Virus record (IMG/VR): IMGVR_UViG_3300027858_000006
Span: 1 to 59,018 of that record
Origin: a virus
DNA length: 59,018 bases
Strand: one strand, 5' to 3'
Below the pieces are notes generated by a model. It was not told the DNA's origin. It saw only the letters and a list, made by a program, of their open reading frames with translations, and made no database searches. Below, one piece after another: positions 32,818-41,675 of this stretch (its first letter is position 1; the number at the start of each line of letters is the position of its first letter). The translations under genes and the position numbers were made by a program.

Positions 32818-33216
32818 ATGCCAAGAGATAAAATAAACACAGTACCAGAGAACCTGCTTTTCGTGCCAAGAGGCGAAGTCGAAAAGGTTATAATGTTCCA
32901 AGGTGCAGAACTAAATCTAATACTCAAAATAATGACTAACAAGGAAGCCGATAAACTCAAAGAAGGGTTTATATCCATGGTTGGCCAGGATGTTGAAGTT
33001 GATACACCCGGACTTGCTGAAGAGATACTCAAAGTAGGTTTATTAGACATCAACACAACATTTAACGGTAAAACATGGCCGATCTTATCAGATCAAGAAA
33101 AACTTGATGCCATATCTTCAATGCATCCAGACCTCAGAGATAAAATATCCCAAGAAGTTATGGCAAAATCCTATATTTCCAGAGATGAAAAGGGTTTTTT
33201 ATCGAAGCGGTCTTAA
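32818..33216 (+). CDS. tail assembly chaperone, frame-0 product (132 aa)
   Basis: Small acidic protein (MPRDKINTVPENLLFVPRG, LILKIMTNKEADKLKEGF) directly before the tape measure gene, the position of G-type chaperones. Near its end, T-TTT-TTA (33195-33201) is a canonical -1 slippery heptamer in the right frame, allowing an extended GT-like form (next entry). Ribosome site AAGAGG at 32804-32809. Confidence 0.7.
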   Translation: MPRDKINTVPENLLFVPRGEVEKVIMFQGAELNLILKIMTNKEADKLKEGFISMVGQDVEVDTPGLAEEILKVGLLDINTTFNGKTWPILSDQEKLDAISSMHPDLRDKISQEVMAKSYISRDEKGFLSKRS

Positions 33217-33389
33217 CCGATTTCGTACACCCGAGTATATTTCATTTGGTCAGGGTTGCCATGCTGGCATACCAACAAAAGAAATTACCATCTGAGATTG
33301 AGCAAGAACCTAACAGGAACATAGAAGCGTTAGAAGTTGTAATCAACGCTATAAAAGCAGAGGAACGGAGGCAATCAAAACATGGTTGA
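33195..33389 (+). CDS. -1 frameshift extension of the tail chaperone
   Basis: From the slippery site, reading one frame back, an open frame continues for 62 codons (ATC at 33201-33203 up to the TGA at 33387-33389), ending inside the start of the tape measure gene. The shifted product would be about 190 aa, with a helical extension (RVAMLAYQQKKLPSEIEQEP and so on). An internal ATG at 33261-33263 (MLAYQQKK) could give a separate 42-aa product if frameshift does not occur. Known from lambda-like phages; here it is inferred from the heptamer and open frame. Confidence 0.65.
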   Translation, partial: FFIEAVLTDFVHPSIFHLVRVAMLAYQQKKLPSEIEQEPNRNIEALEVVINAIKAEERRQSKHG

Positions 33390-34389
33390 AGTAGGAAGTA
33401 TGGAAATTGTGGGGTTGTTCAAAGACATGAATTTGTTTTCAAGCCTGACAAAACTTAAGACTGAATTAAATACCGTATCATCACATGTGAAGAGCACCAC
33501 CACTGAAATGTTAAGGATGTCTAAACAAACTCAAATTTTATCTGGTATTCTCGGGGCCATTGGGGTGGGTGGTTTTGCTGCTTTGCTTATGTCCATGCCA
33601 CGGGTTAGCACACAACTTGAGATTATAAGAATGTATCTTGAATTGATCGCTATGATTATGGATGAAACATTGGGGCCTGCTGTTGCGTGGGTGGCTGAAC
33701 AGTTTGGTAAATTATATAATTGGTTCAAAGCGCTTAGTCCAGAAGCACAAGGACTTATAACATGGCTTACGGTTATCGGCGGTGCGTTAATTAGCGGGTT
33801 GGGTATATCTGCGTTGTTAGGTAAACTTGGGTTATTAAAAGATGGATTTGTTTGGTTGCTGGGGGTACTGAAGCCGGTGGTCTTATGGGCTGGTAGGTTA
33901 TTGTCTGGTTTTGTTTCGTCTGCTGCCGGACCAATTATACTCACTGCCGCAATTGGTTTATTGATTAGTAAATTAACTATACTTTTATTAAAAAAAACAG
34001 GGCTGCTCGACTGGGCAACTGATATAGGAACCAAATTTGGGGGTATGATCAAAAATATAAAAGGAGCTGAAACAGCATTAAGGGGGTTGTTATCTGCTTT
34101 GGAAATGTTCCCAACTGGTAAGATATCTTCCATTTTACTTAAACAAGAATTCGCTCAACATGCAACAGGTGGTATTGCATCATATACAGGATTGCATCAC
34201 CTTGAAGCAGGCGAAACGGTTAGTATGAAAGGCACAGAATCATCCATATCTGCCAGCGGCGGAGACACAACAATCAATAATAATTACGATGGCGCCACGT
34301 TTGTACTTACCAATGGCCTGGATATTGACGACTTTATAGAACTTACCAGTCGCAAACAGTCACAAAAGGCCGCATGGAGTGGGTTTTAG
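33382..34389 (+). CDS. tape measure protein (335 aa)
   Basis: N-terminal coiled-coil (SLTKLKTELNTVSSHVKSTTTEM) and several hydrophobic helices (residues about 55-215), typical of tape measures. Follows the chaperone with frameshift. At about 1.5 angstrom per residue the tail tube would be near 50 nm long (estimate from a general rule). Stop is TAG, and an HNH gene follows directly. Start MVEVGSMEIVG overlaps the chaperone frameshift extension. Confidence 0.76.
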   Translation: MVEVGSMEIVGLFKDMNLFSSLTKLKTELNTVSSHVKSTTTEMLRMSKQTQILSGILGAIGVGGFAALLMSMPRVSTQLEIIRMYLELIAMIMDETLGPAVAWVAEQFGKLYNWFKALSPEAQGLITWLTVIGGALISGLGISALLGKLGLLKDGFVWLLGVLKPVVLWAGRLLSGFVSSAAGPIILTAAIGLLISKLTILLLKKTGLLDWATDIGTKFGGMIKNIKGAETALRGLLSALEMFPTGKISSILLKQEFAQHATGGIASYTGLHHLEAGETVSMKGTESSISASGGDTTINNNYDGATFVLTNGLDIDDFIELTSRKQSQKAAWSGF

Positions 34390-35226
34390 ATGTTGCACAA
34401 AGAAGCCACAATAAAATATAAGGGATACGATCCTACTTTATTAAAACCAAAATCACAAAAACGGGTGTGTCGTGTGTGTGATATATGTGGCAACATAAGT
34501 TATGTTGTAATGGCATATTATAGCGATATATGTGTGTCGTGTGCGAGGAAGATATCTAAAAACATCGATGAATCAAACGGAATGTATGGAACAACGGGCG
34601 AAAAAAGCACGATGTGGGGTAAAACACACACACCAGAAACAAAACTGAAAATTAGTATTGCAAACAAAGGCAAACTAACTGGTGATAAAAACCCAGCAAA
34701 ACGTGTAGAAGTAAGACAAAAAATATCAGAGACAAAAAAAGGAGTGCCAAGACCCAACATGACTGGAGCAAACAGCCCGTGTTTCATCGCTGAACGACAC
34801 ACATTTTTAGATGAAAACCAAGGTAAATATTTTTGTAAATATTGTGGGGGCCAAATTGATATAAAGATTTGGCATTATACTTATGGGATTCCAAACTATT
34901 GTTCAAAAGAATGTCGTGGTAAAGATGGTGTTGGCGATAAAAACCCAAACTGGAAGGGGGGAATATCATCAGAACCATACTGTTTTAAATTTAATTATAA
35001 AGTAAAAGAAGAAGTAAGGGATCGACATAATCGGATGTGTTGTATTTGTGGTAAAAGTGAAAAAGAGAGTGGTGAAAAACTATGTGTTCACCACATAGAT
35101 TATAATAAAAACCAAGGATGTGATGATCATAAATGGATGCTTATTCCATTGTGTAGAATTTGCCATTCAAAAACAAATAGTAATAGAGACTATTGGGAGA
35201 AACATTTAATGGGGGTGTTGTCTTGA
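34390..35226 (+). CDS. HNH homing endonuclease with NUMOD3 repeats (278 aa)
   Basis: N-terminal EATIKYKGYDPTLLKPKS, then C-x2-C pairs (CDICG, CVSC), NUMOD3-like WGKTHTPETKLKIS and ETKKGVPRPN repeats (about 75-125), and a C-terminal HNH: CCICGKSEKES, KLCVHHIDYNK and LCRICHS (about residues 217-262). Clearly related to the HNH protein at 48178-48852 in its first 40 residues and HNH. Inserted exactly between the tape measure gene stop and the distal tail protein gene, with the downstream gene's ribosome site formed by its last codons. Confidence 0.8.
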   Translation: MLHKEATIKYKGYDPTLLKPKSQKRVCRVCDICGNISYVVMAYYSDICVSCARKISKNIDESNGMYGTTGEKSTMWGKTHTPETKLKISIANKGKLTGDKNPAKRVEVRQKISETKKGVPRPNMTGANSPCFIAERHTFLDENQGKYFCKYCGGQIDIKIWHYTYGIPNYCSKECRGKDGVGDKNPNWKGGISSEPYCFKFNYKVKEEVRDRHNRMCCICGKSEKESGEKLCVHHIDYNKNQGCDDHKWMLIPLCRICHSKTNSNRDYWEKHLMGVLS

Positions 35227-35996
35227 GTAGTTGGAAGTTGGGCTATCCAAATGGGCTTGACACTGTCGCAAATGAAGCCGCTGGAACAGCCCTTTACGCG
35301 CCTTGGTCTGTAGAAGCACTGACATTATCCACTAAAACCACTACAGAGCGGTTTGGTGGTAAAATCACAGGTATAGCAGAAACCATTTTAACCGACACGG
35401 GCTCATTCTCAGCAAACCAGTTTGATGGCGGGTTTGTCAAAATACTATCTGGATCGGCAAAGGGCAACGCATATAAAGTCACAGCAACATCCACAGACAC
35501 CCTTACTGTAAAAGATATGGACGGGACCGCAGCAACCATGGTAACTGATGGCATGGCTGTAGACGATTATTATGAAGTAGTCACGGGTAGTACGTTATTT
35601 ACATTCCCAGCACAGCGTAACCCAGTGCGCAAAGATATTAAGATTGTTCCGCGTGGGAAATATAAACGGTTTCCTAGATATCAAGGTGGAGTTAATGTAT
35701 CGACTGGTAAGAATCCTGATGATATGGTTATTCTTGGGTATCTCACATCTAAGGCGGACCTATCAGAACTAATGATCATATGTAATCTTAAAATGGATTA
35801 TGCTGGATATGATGGTTCATACACTCAAGATGATTTAGCACCACTTGTCTTGGAAATGGGTGTAAACGACGCAGACCACCAGTATCTTGTTCATCTTATT
35901 GATATCAAAAAGATTGGCGCAGGAAAAAAAGCATCTATCATTGAAGTTATGATGCATTTCCAGCAGACTGCCATTATCTCATACAGAGGCGATTGA
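35223..35996 (+). CDS. tail protein downstream of tape measure (distal tail-like) (257 aa)
   Basis: No ATG exists in the right place; TTG at 35223 (MSSWKLGYPNG) has GGGGGTGT at 35211-35218 upstream and is proposed. Beta-rich with a central inserted beta module (FGGKITGIAETILTDTGSFSANQFDGGFVKILSG, NAYKVTATSTDTLTVKD), then DKIVPRGKYKRFPRYQGG. Position before the hub gene suggests a distal tail protein. The HNH insertion may have changed the original start. Confidence 0.5.
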   Translation: MSSWKLGYPNGLDTVANEAAGTALYAPWSVEALTLSTKTTTERFGGKITGIAETILTDTGSFSANQFDGGFVKILSGSAKGNAYKVTATSTDTLTVKDMDGTAATMVTDGMAVDDYYEVVTGSTLFTFPAQRNPVRKDIKIVPRGKYKRFPRYQGGVNVSTGKNPDDMVILGYLTSKADLSELMIICNLKMDYAGYDGSYTQDDLAPLVLEMGVNDADHQYLVHLIDIKKIGAGKKASIIEVMMHFQQTAIISYRGD

Positions 35997-37727
35997 ATGC
36001 CTGAATCATTCTCATATAACGGCACCACATATACAGTTACAGATATGAAAGTTGAAAGTGAAAACAACATGTTTGATATGTTCACATGCCGATTAAACGC
36101 ACCAAATGATACTGTACGGACTGCAATAGGACATGGCGGACACTTGATTGGATCACATGAAGTACTAATTAACGACAAAGACAATACCGAGATATTCGGC
36201 GGGTTCCTTGAGTGGGTAGAACAAGATGAAACCGACCTGACACTAAAAGGAAGAGATTATAAAGTATTATTATTAGATGAACGCACACCAAGAAACACTG
36301 AATGGATTAACCAGACTGGGTCCACCATCATCAATGCACTTTTGGGATACAGTACAAAAGTATCCGCTGGTACAATCACGTATACTGAGACAATTTCTGG
36401 CACTGCCAGATTCTCACATGAAAACCTGTTGCGTGCTGTTGCTACCATTTGCGAGCAGAACGATAAAGATTTTTGGGTGTGGAATGATTCTGGCACTCTT
36501 AAACTAAACGTTGGTGAAAGAGGCGCCGGGACGGTGGGATCACCAAACGCAACATACACCGCAGGTAAACAGATCGAGGTGGCGGCCGAAACAAAAACCA
36601 CAAACAAGGTTGTCAATCGCCAGCGGGTGTTCGGCGCAGGTGACGGGATCAACCAGATACAGGTTTGTGTACCTTGGATTGATATTAATGAGGTAGATAG
36701 TGACCGAAGTCAGGGGTTTGACGGGTCAAATGTTGATTGTGTACATGCCGCTGCAACTACAAGCCAGGGTGATGTTGGTATCATGGAAGGTAAGCCATAT
36801 ATTGATACTGGGATTGTCTCTACCGATATAGCAATTGCTACAGCGAAGGCAATATTGGATATTGCCGCACCCGTGGCAGATGTAAAAACATTAGATGTAG
36901 TATTCCTAAAATATGTTACTGGGGACAGTCTCGGCGACTGGATCAACATTATAGACCGGAAACAGGGCATTAATTCAACACTAAGAGTTAAAAAAATTAT
37001 CCGAAGTTACGAACAGTCTAACATCAGGATGGAATTTTACACCCCAGAAGAGGATATGTCACAGGCACTTGCACGCATCGAGAGAGATTCTGACCTGTCC
37101 AACCTCAACGGCATAGGCGCAACCAACCTCATCGAAATCAACTTCCCTGATATCTGTGACAACACACACCCATATGAGATGTGGTTTGAACTTCCTACTG
37201 AAGTTGAATTTATCAATAGAATTAAATTAACGTATATCGTGGATGACTACAGGGCATTCAGTGGGACTACAAGCGCAGGAACATCACACTCTCATACAAT
37301 CCCAATCTCTGTTGCCAAGACAGCAGCAGAGGGGGGTTCTGCTATAGGTAATTTAGGGGTGCAAACATGGAGCGGCACATCAAATAACATTGTATGCAAC
37401 ACTAACGTATCCAATCCTCCTACTGGTGCCGCTGAGGCAGCCCATACACACGATGTAGACTTTTCTATAACCACTCAGGCAGATTCGCTTACAGATGTGG
37501 CAATTTGGATAGATGATGGGTCTGGATATGTTGACCAAACTGTAGCCATTGAAACTGCTATTGGGCACGCATTAGGGACCACAGGTGAAACGGATATTCC
37601 TGTACAGGATTATATCAGCGCCACTGCTGGAATAAAGAAAATAAAGATTGTACCAACTGGCAGCAATAATGGGGAATGTAGGATCACAGGACTGGCAATG
37701 GTTATGTTCTATTTACAAAGCATTTAA
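35997..37727 (+). CDS. tail hub / gp27- or gpD-like protein (576 aa)
   Basis: N-terminal beta domain (SYNGTTYTVTDMKVESENNMFDMFTCRLNA, EIFGGFLEWVE) and NALLGYSTKVS, SGTLKLNVGERG are typical of hub proteins. The C-terminal third has two HxH-type loops (SHSHTIPI, AAHTHDVDF), as in trimeric fibre parts that bind iron. This suggests a hub with an attached fibre-like tip. Starts 1 base after the previous stop. Confidence 0.66.
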   Translation: MPESFSYNGTTYTVTDMKVESENNMFDMFTCRLNAPNDTVRTAIGHGGHLIGSHEVLINDKDNTEIFGGFLEWVEQDETDLTLKGRDYKVLLLDERTPRNTEWINQTGSTIINALLGYSTKVSAGTITYTETISGTARFSHENLLRAVATICEQNDKDFWVWNDSGTLKLNVGERGAGTVGSPNATYTAGKQIEVAAETKTTNKVVNRQRVFGAGDGINQIQVCVPWIDINEVDSDRSQGFDGSNVDCVHAAATTSQGDVGIMEGKPYIDTGIVSTDIAIATAKAILDIAAPVADVKTLDVVFLKYVTGDSLGDWINIIDRKQGINSTLRVKKIIRSYEQSNIRMEFYTPEEDMSQALARIERDSDLSNLNGIGATNLIEINFPDICDNTHPYEMWFELPTEVEFINRIKLTYIVDDYRAFSGTTSAGTSHSHTIPISVAKTAAEGGSAIGNLGVQTWSGTSNNIVCNTNVSNPPTGAAEAAHTHDVDFSITTQADSLTDVAIWIDDGSGYVDQTVAIETAIGHALGTTGETDIPVQDYISATAGIKKIKIVPTGSNNGECRITGLAMVMFYLQSI

Positions 37728-37777
37728 ATAGTATAATAGTAATGTTTTATATACATATAAATAAAGGACTGATATAT

Positions 37778-38554
37778 ATGGTATTTGAAACACGGTTTAC
37801 AAACGATTTATTAATTTCAGAACTTCGCCGTTTCGTGAAAGAACATGGCCATACACCACGATATATTGACGTTGGTCGAAAGCACGGGTACCCATCAAAT
37901 GGCACATATGTGAAACGCTTTGGGTCATGGAATAATGCACTTGTTGCAGCAGACATAACCATTAATAACCTTCATAAAAGTAGTTTAGATGGTGAAGAGG
38001 TGTGTTTTGTTTGCGGCGGCCCAAAAAAACACCAGTGGTGTTATAATGTTGATGGTAACAGACTTTGTTCGAAGTGTTATAACACATCCAAAACAAAACA
38101 CAAAAATGGCAATTTAGATAGTATGTCTGGGGTCGGAAAAGGATTCATAAGTCAAAGAATTGTTGCAAAAACACTAAACATCCCATTAATAAACGATTGC
38201 AACTGTTCTATAGATTTCAAAGCACCATATGATTTATTCCATGATAAATATGGCAAAATCGACGTGAAAGCATCTGGTTTACGTACCAAATATAACAACT
38301 GGCAGTTTTATTTTAAAGCAAAAACAGACGCAGACATATATTTTTGTTTGGCATTCGACGAAGAATGGAAAAAAATAATGCGTGTGTGGGCCATCCCAAA
38401 CACTGGTAGATATCAAAGCTTAACTGGAATAACAATTACAAATAATATATCACCAATTTTAAAATATTCAAAATATGAAGCCAGTGCAGACAAATATGAT
38501 AAAGTGTTTCATTCTATGAGTATTGAACGGTGCACAGTTTTAAAAAACAGGTGA
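37778..38554 (+). CDS. homing-type nuclease with HNH-associated repeat and PD-(D/E)XK-like end (258 aa)
   Basis: Residues about 8-60 (LRRFVKEHGHTPRYIDVGRK, HGYPSNGTYVKRFGSWNNAL) match the homing-endonuclease-associated repeat W..AL..A. A C-x2-C/C-x2-C knuckle follows (CFVCGGPKK, CSKCYN). The C-terminal half contains YGKIDVKASG followed by a strand NWQFYFKAK, a likely PD-(D/E)XK core. It has its own TATA box (TTTATATAC, about 37746-37754), so it is a separate, inserted gene between hub and fibre. Confidence 0.6.
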   Translation: MVFETRFTNDLLISELRRFVKEHGHTPRYIDVGRKHGYPSNGTYVKRFGSWNNALVAADITINNLHKSSLDGEEVCFVCGGPKKHQWCYNVDGNRLCSKCYNTSKTKHKNGNLDSMSGVGKGFISQRIVAKTLNIPLINDCNCSIDFKAPYDLFHDKYGKIDVKASGLRTKYNNWQFYFKAKTDADIYFCLAFDEEWKKIMRVWAIPNTGRYQSLTGITITNNISPILKYSKYEASADKYDKVFHSMSIERCTVLKNR

Positions 38555-38561
38555 TTATTCA

Positions 38562-39020
38562 ATGGTTACCACAGATACCAATTGGTTAGATTATGATAAT
38601 GCTCTAAATTTCGGGATTACTGTTTGTACATCAGGTACCAGACCTACTGCTGTAGATGGGCGGGCAATATATGAGACTGATACTGATAAGTTTTTGATAT
38701 ATGATGGTGCAGCCTGGGAAGAGATTGGTGGTTCCGGTAGTGGTGATTTTTATGCTGATGGATCTGTGCCCATGACTGGAAACCTACAGATGGGAACAAA
38801 CAAGATTACCGGGTTAGCAGCAGCGACAGCTAATGGGGATGCTCTTAAATATGAGCAATTGATAGGTGCTTATTTACCACTTGCTGGTGGAACTATGTCT
38901 GGAAATATTGTGATGGGTGATAATGACATCACCGGAGCAAACGACATTCAAGCTACGGCAAGCCAAGATTTAACATTAAAAGTATCAAGTGGTCGAAGTA
39001 TTGTTTTTGAGGCGGTATAA
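38562..39020 (+). CDS. tail fibre-like protein (152 aa)
   Basis: N-terminal DTNWLDYDNALNFGITVCTS, then fibre-type repeats (TDTDKFLIYDGAAWEEIG, PLAGGTMSGNIVMGDNDITG). GGTMSG-type repeats are known from trimeric phage fibres. Short, perhaps a tip or adaptor attached to the hub. Confidence 0.62.
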   Translation: MVTTDTNWLDYDNALNFGITVCTSGTRPTAVDGRAIYETDTDKFLIYDGAAWEEIGGSGSGDFYADGSVPMTGNLQMGTNKITGLAAATANGDALKYEQLIGAYLPLAGGTMSGNIVMGDNDITGANDIQATASQDLTLKVSSGRSIVFEAV

Positions 39021-40094
39021 ATGGTATCATTGAAATTCCTTCCTACAAAAGATGTATACATCAAAGAAGACACACCAGACACAAATATGAATAGTGTAGC
39101 TGGGCTTTATGTACAGGTTGGTGTATCATCTGGTGGAATCAGGCGGTCATTACTTGAGTTCAGTTTATCTTCTTTGATCGATGTACCAATTGAAAATATT
39201 AATACTGCAAAATTAACTATGTTTGTTAGTGGAAGCACACATCGTATTGTAGATATACAGCGCATTGACAATGACACTTGGACCGAAACTGGTGTAACTT
39301 GGAATAATCAACCAACAAGTTCAGATTATAATATTGAAAAAACATTTACAGACGGCTTTGATGAGAAATCAATAATGTCAATCATACAAAGTGCACTTAA
39401 AGACGGACATAATTATGTGGGCATTTTGATGAGATATATAAATGAAACTGCAAATGGAACACAATCACATACTCACTTTTATACAAAAGAATGGGAGTAT
39501 GCACCAAACAGAACATATTTAGAAGTTGAATATGACACATATTCACAGTCATTGACTTTCTATGGGTGCTGTCAAAATATTCTGAGAAAGGATGGCTGGG
39601 GTGAAATCACAATGACCGATCACAACTGCGCAGGCGGTGGATCGTGTGATGCTTGTACGTTCACATTTAAAACTAAATGGGGTTCGACTTATACAACAGT
39701 CTTGTTAAGTGAAGGTGATACACAACAATATGATAGTGGGGTAATGCACCACAGCTTCAAATTAGTGTCTGTTGTGGCAAGTTCGGCGTTTTGTGATTCG
39801 TTGGCATCTGCTACAGTGGAAGAAAGCTACTGGGAAGATGATTGTTATGTTAAAACATCAGGAGACAACGACCGTAACGGCAGAAGCTGGGCAGAAGCAT
39901 GGTCAACAGTAAATCAAGCAGCCAATGAAGCATTTGATGGTCAAGAGGCACATATCGGCTTCGGAACTTACAACTCAGAACCTGCCAATAATGAGATTGC
40001 GCCTGTGAATTTTGGAACAACAGGAATTAAATATACTCCTGAAACAGAAACCACAGGCGGAGGAACAGGATCAGCAACAGTGGAGAAAAATTAA
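39021..40094 (+). CDS. fibre protein with DNRLRE-type carbohydrate-binding domain (357 aa)
   Basis: First about 165 residues (KDVYIKEDTPDTNMNSVAGLYV, RSLLEFSLSSL, AKLTMFVSG, WTETGVTWNNQP) fit a DNRLRE/CBM96-type beta-sandwich, found in archaeal surface proteins and fibres. The rest has Cys-rich beta stretches (YGCCQNIL, GGGSCDACTF). ATG overlaps previous gene's end. Inferred receptor binding. Confidence 0.6.
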   Translation: MVSLKFLPTKDVYIKEDTPDTNMNSVAGLYVQVGVSSGGIRRSLLEFSLSSLIDVPIENINTAKLTMFVSGSTHRIVDIQRIDNDTWTETGVTWNNQPTSSDYNIEKTFTDGFDEKSIMSIIQSALKDGHNYVGILMRYINETANGTQSHTHFYTKEWEYAPNRTYLEVEYDTYSQSLTFYGCCQNILRKDGWGEITMTDHNCAGGGSCDACTFTFKTKWGSTYTTVLLSEGDTQQYDSGVMHHSFKLVSVVASSAFCDSLASATVEESYWEDDCYVKTSGDNDRNGRSWAEAWSTVNQAANEAFDGQEAHIGFGTYNSEPANNEIAPVNFGTTGIKYTPETETTGGGTGSATVEKN

Positions 40095-40095
40095 A

Positions 40096-40263
40096 ATGAC
40101 ACAAATCAACCTATACGAACAACTAGGAAGCATCCAATTTCAGATAGATAAACTCCAGGAACAGAAAACACATATCATCAGGCAGATAGAAATACAAATG
40201 ACCATCAACTCAACTAAAGCGGAGTTATCAAAAGATACCGACACGCTCAATGCACAATTATGA
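40096..40263 (+). CDS. small coiled-coil protein (55 aa)
   Basis: MTQINLYEQLGSIQFQIDKLQEQK with regular heptads through the end. Last gene of the plus tail operon; its TGA overlaps the stop of the convergent gene at 40258. Could be a fibre chaperone. Longer in-frame starts upstream lie in the previous gene. Confidence 0.5.
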   Translation: MTQINLYEQLGSIQFQIDKLQEQKTHIIRQIEIQMTINSTKAELSKDTDTLNAQL

Positions 40264-40383
40264 GATTTGCTTTAGTGTACCTGTGCACGGTTCTCTGTGT
40301 GTTTGCTTTCCGTCGTTTTCAAAAGTTCCATGCGCCGGGACTTTATATTTAAATTCCCGACCACATTTGGTACATTTCCACAT
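40258..40383 (-). CDS. tiny zinc-ribbon protein (41 aa)
   Basis: MWKCTKCGREFKY and a later EPC; ATG at 40383 overlaps the stop of the upstream gene (TGATG) and GAGGGATATT precedes it. Cys count (3) plus His suggests a zinc site. Last gene of the minus operon, convergent to the tail block, overlapping by 6 bases. Confidence 0.5.
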   Translation of the reverse strand: MWKCTKCGREFKYKVPAHGTFENDGKQTHREPCTGTLKQIS

Positions 40384-40640
40384 CAATATCCCTCAGGATA
40401 TTCTGGTTCATATGTTTGCTTGAATTTCGCATCTTTCACAGGGTAAAACTCACATTGTACGCCCTTAACAATCCAATCACTTGGTATTGCTGTCATATCT
40501 CCTTCTAAGGTTGGAATCTTGATTGTGGGAATATCTAAATCCACTTTGGCTTTTCCCATGGTGAATTCAAAAATCTCTTTTTTGTTTGATCCGGTGTACT
40601 GCACCGCATCTATCACCACTGGTTTTTTCCTAAATTTCAT
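40383..40640 (-). CDS. PGDYG-type phage protein (85 aa)
   Basis: Start at MKFRKKPVVIDAVQYTG (40640), with GAGGTGGATAGA upstream. Pattern MKFRKKPVVI-AVQ, then ITTLEGDMTAIPSDWIVKGV-CEFYP and F..TYEP, is a widespread small phage protein family of unknown function. 85 aa is typical length. Confidence 0.65.
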   Translation of the reverse strand: MKFRKKPVVIDAVQYTGSNKKEIFEFTMGKAKVDLDIPTIKIPTLEGDMTAIPSDWIVKGVQCEFYPVKDAKFKQTYEPEYPEGY

Positions 40641-40641
40641 T

Positions 40642-40785
40642 CTATCCACCTCGCATTTCATCGTCTACTATATTTGAGATGTGTAAATATGGGCATTTCT
40701 CAAACGACCCATCATCTTTTCTATATACACATCTGTATCCGATACACTTTACCAAGGAAGTGCACACAAAATTATCACATGGCAT
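40642..40785 (-). CDS. tiny Cys-rich protein (47 aa)
   Basis: MPCDNFVCTSLVKCIGYRCVYR and a later KCPYLH give C3, C8, C14, C19, C30 and H34, enough for a zinc site. AAGGAAATATGAATA precedes ATG 40785; its stop is 1 base from the next start. Confidence 0.5.
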   Translation of the reverse strand: MPCDNFVCTSLVKCIGYRCVYRKDDGSFEKCPYLHISNIVDDEMRGG

Positions 40786-40798
40786 TATTCATATTTCC

Positions 40799-41200
40799 TT
40801 ATACTACACATAAATCTCCTTCTTCCATACAGCCCAATTGGTCAGCAATGCATTCTGCAATTGCTTCTTTGTCATTGTTATACTGCTCTGCAAAATACAC
40901 ATAAAGTTCCATATCTTCTTCTTTTTGATTTGCAATTAGACAATCCGTTGCACCACAAATCCAATATCGTTCCAAATTACACATGGCATCATTAAATGGG
41001 TTATCTGAATTACATACATTGAAACATATACACTCCATCGTTTTGCCACATATGTGACATTTGGTACGGATTCTGTATTCAGTGTATGGGGTTGAATCTT
41101 CACCGTCAGAGTTATAGGTAATGATTTTTAGCAGCGTACCGTGTTCTGTGTGTATTTTGGTTTTCGTTGACGTTTCAAATCTGCCTGTTTCACATGACAT
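40799..41200 (-). CDS. Cys-rich acidic protein (133 aa)
   Basis: Start at MSCETG (41200) favoured over MIMS (41206) because of distance to GGAGGGA. Centre has CHICGKTMECICFNVC, a dense Cys group (about 45-60), and later C-x8-C. The C-terminus is acidic. Likely zinc binding; unknown function. Confidence 0.55.
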   Translation of the reverse strand: MSCETGRFETSTKTKIHTEHGTLLKIITYNSDGEDSTPYTEYRIRTKCHICGKTMECICFNVCNSDNPFNDAMCNLERYWICGATDCLIANQKEEDMELYVYFAEQYNNDKEAIAECIADQLGCMEEGDLCVV

Positions 41201-41202
41201 TA

Positions 41203-41352
41203 TCATTCCCTCCTGGATTCACCTGATACATATAGATTGCCTAGTCTAATATTTCCTGTCATTACCCGGCATTCCCGGCAGACTGGTAGACCGTTGTGGA
41301 TGCATCTTTGATCTCTATCATAGCATACATTCTGTTTTATCGTTACTGACAT
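41203..41352 (-). CDS. tiny Cys-rich protein (49 aa)
   Basis: MSVTIKQNVCYDRDQRCIHNGLPVCRECRV: four Cys and one His with regular spacing, like a DUF1540-type or short zinc ribbon. GAGGAGTGAATC precedes ATG 41352. Carries the GGAGGGAA ribosome site of the next gene in its end. Confidence 0.5.
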   Translation of the reverse strand: MSVTIKQNVCYDRDQRCIHNGLPVCRECRVMTGNIRLGNLYVSGESRRE

Positions 41353-41355
41353 GAT

Positions 41356-41604
41356 TCACTCCTCTGCGGGCATGAGCCATAATTCATGCATGGTTTCTGT
41401 ATCATAGCTACCTGGTTTCAATTCAAATGTTACCCGGTGTCCATTCACCCAAACAACACGTCCGCCTTGTGTTGTTATACCAATTGTTGGTTTTTTTGGT
41501 GATTGTTTTACCATATCACCAACTTTGAACCCGAATATTGGTGTAACATTTCCGTTGATTTTATCCTTATATTCCTTTGTAATCTCATATACTGTTTTAC
41601 TCAT
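41356..41604 (-). CDS. small SH3-like protein (82 aa)
   Basis: Start MSKTVYEITK (41604) with AGAGGAATGAAC upstream. Contains GFKVGDMVKQSPKKPTIGITTQGGRVVWVNGHRVTFELKPG, a beta-barrel pattern typical of small phage regulatory or nucleic-acid proteins. Unknown function. Confidence 0.5.
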   Translation of the reverse strand: MSKTVYEITKEYKDKINGNVTPIFGFKVGDMVKQSPKKPTIGITTQGGRVVWVNGHRVTFELKPGSYDTETMHELWLMPAEE

Positions 41605-41675
41605 GTTCATTCCTCTGCTGTGTTTATATTCCTATTTTGGTTTATGTCATATAATAATACTTTGTATAGTTTTTT

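Noticed and set aside
32635-32901. 88-codon minus-strand open frame crossing the structured leader
   Set aside because: Overlaps the plus-strand tail chaperone and has low-complexity hydrophobic sequence with no start signal.
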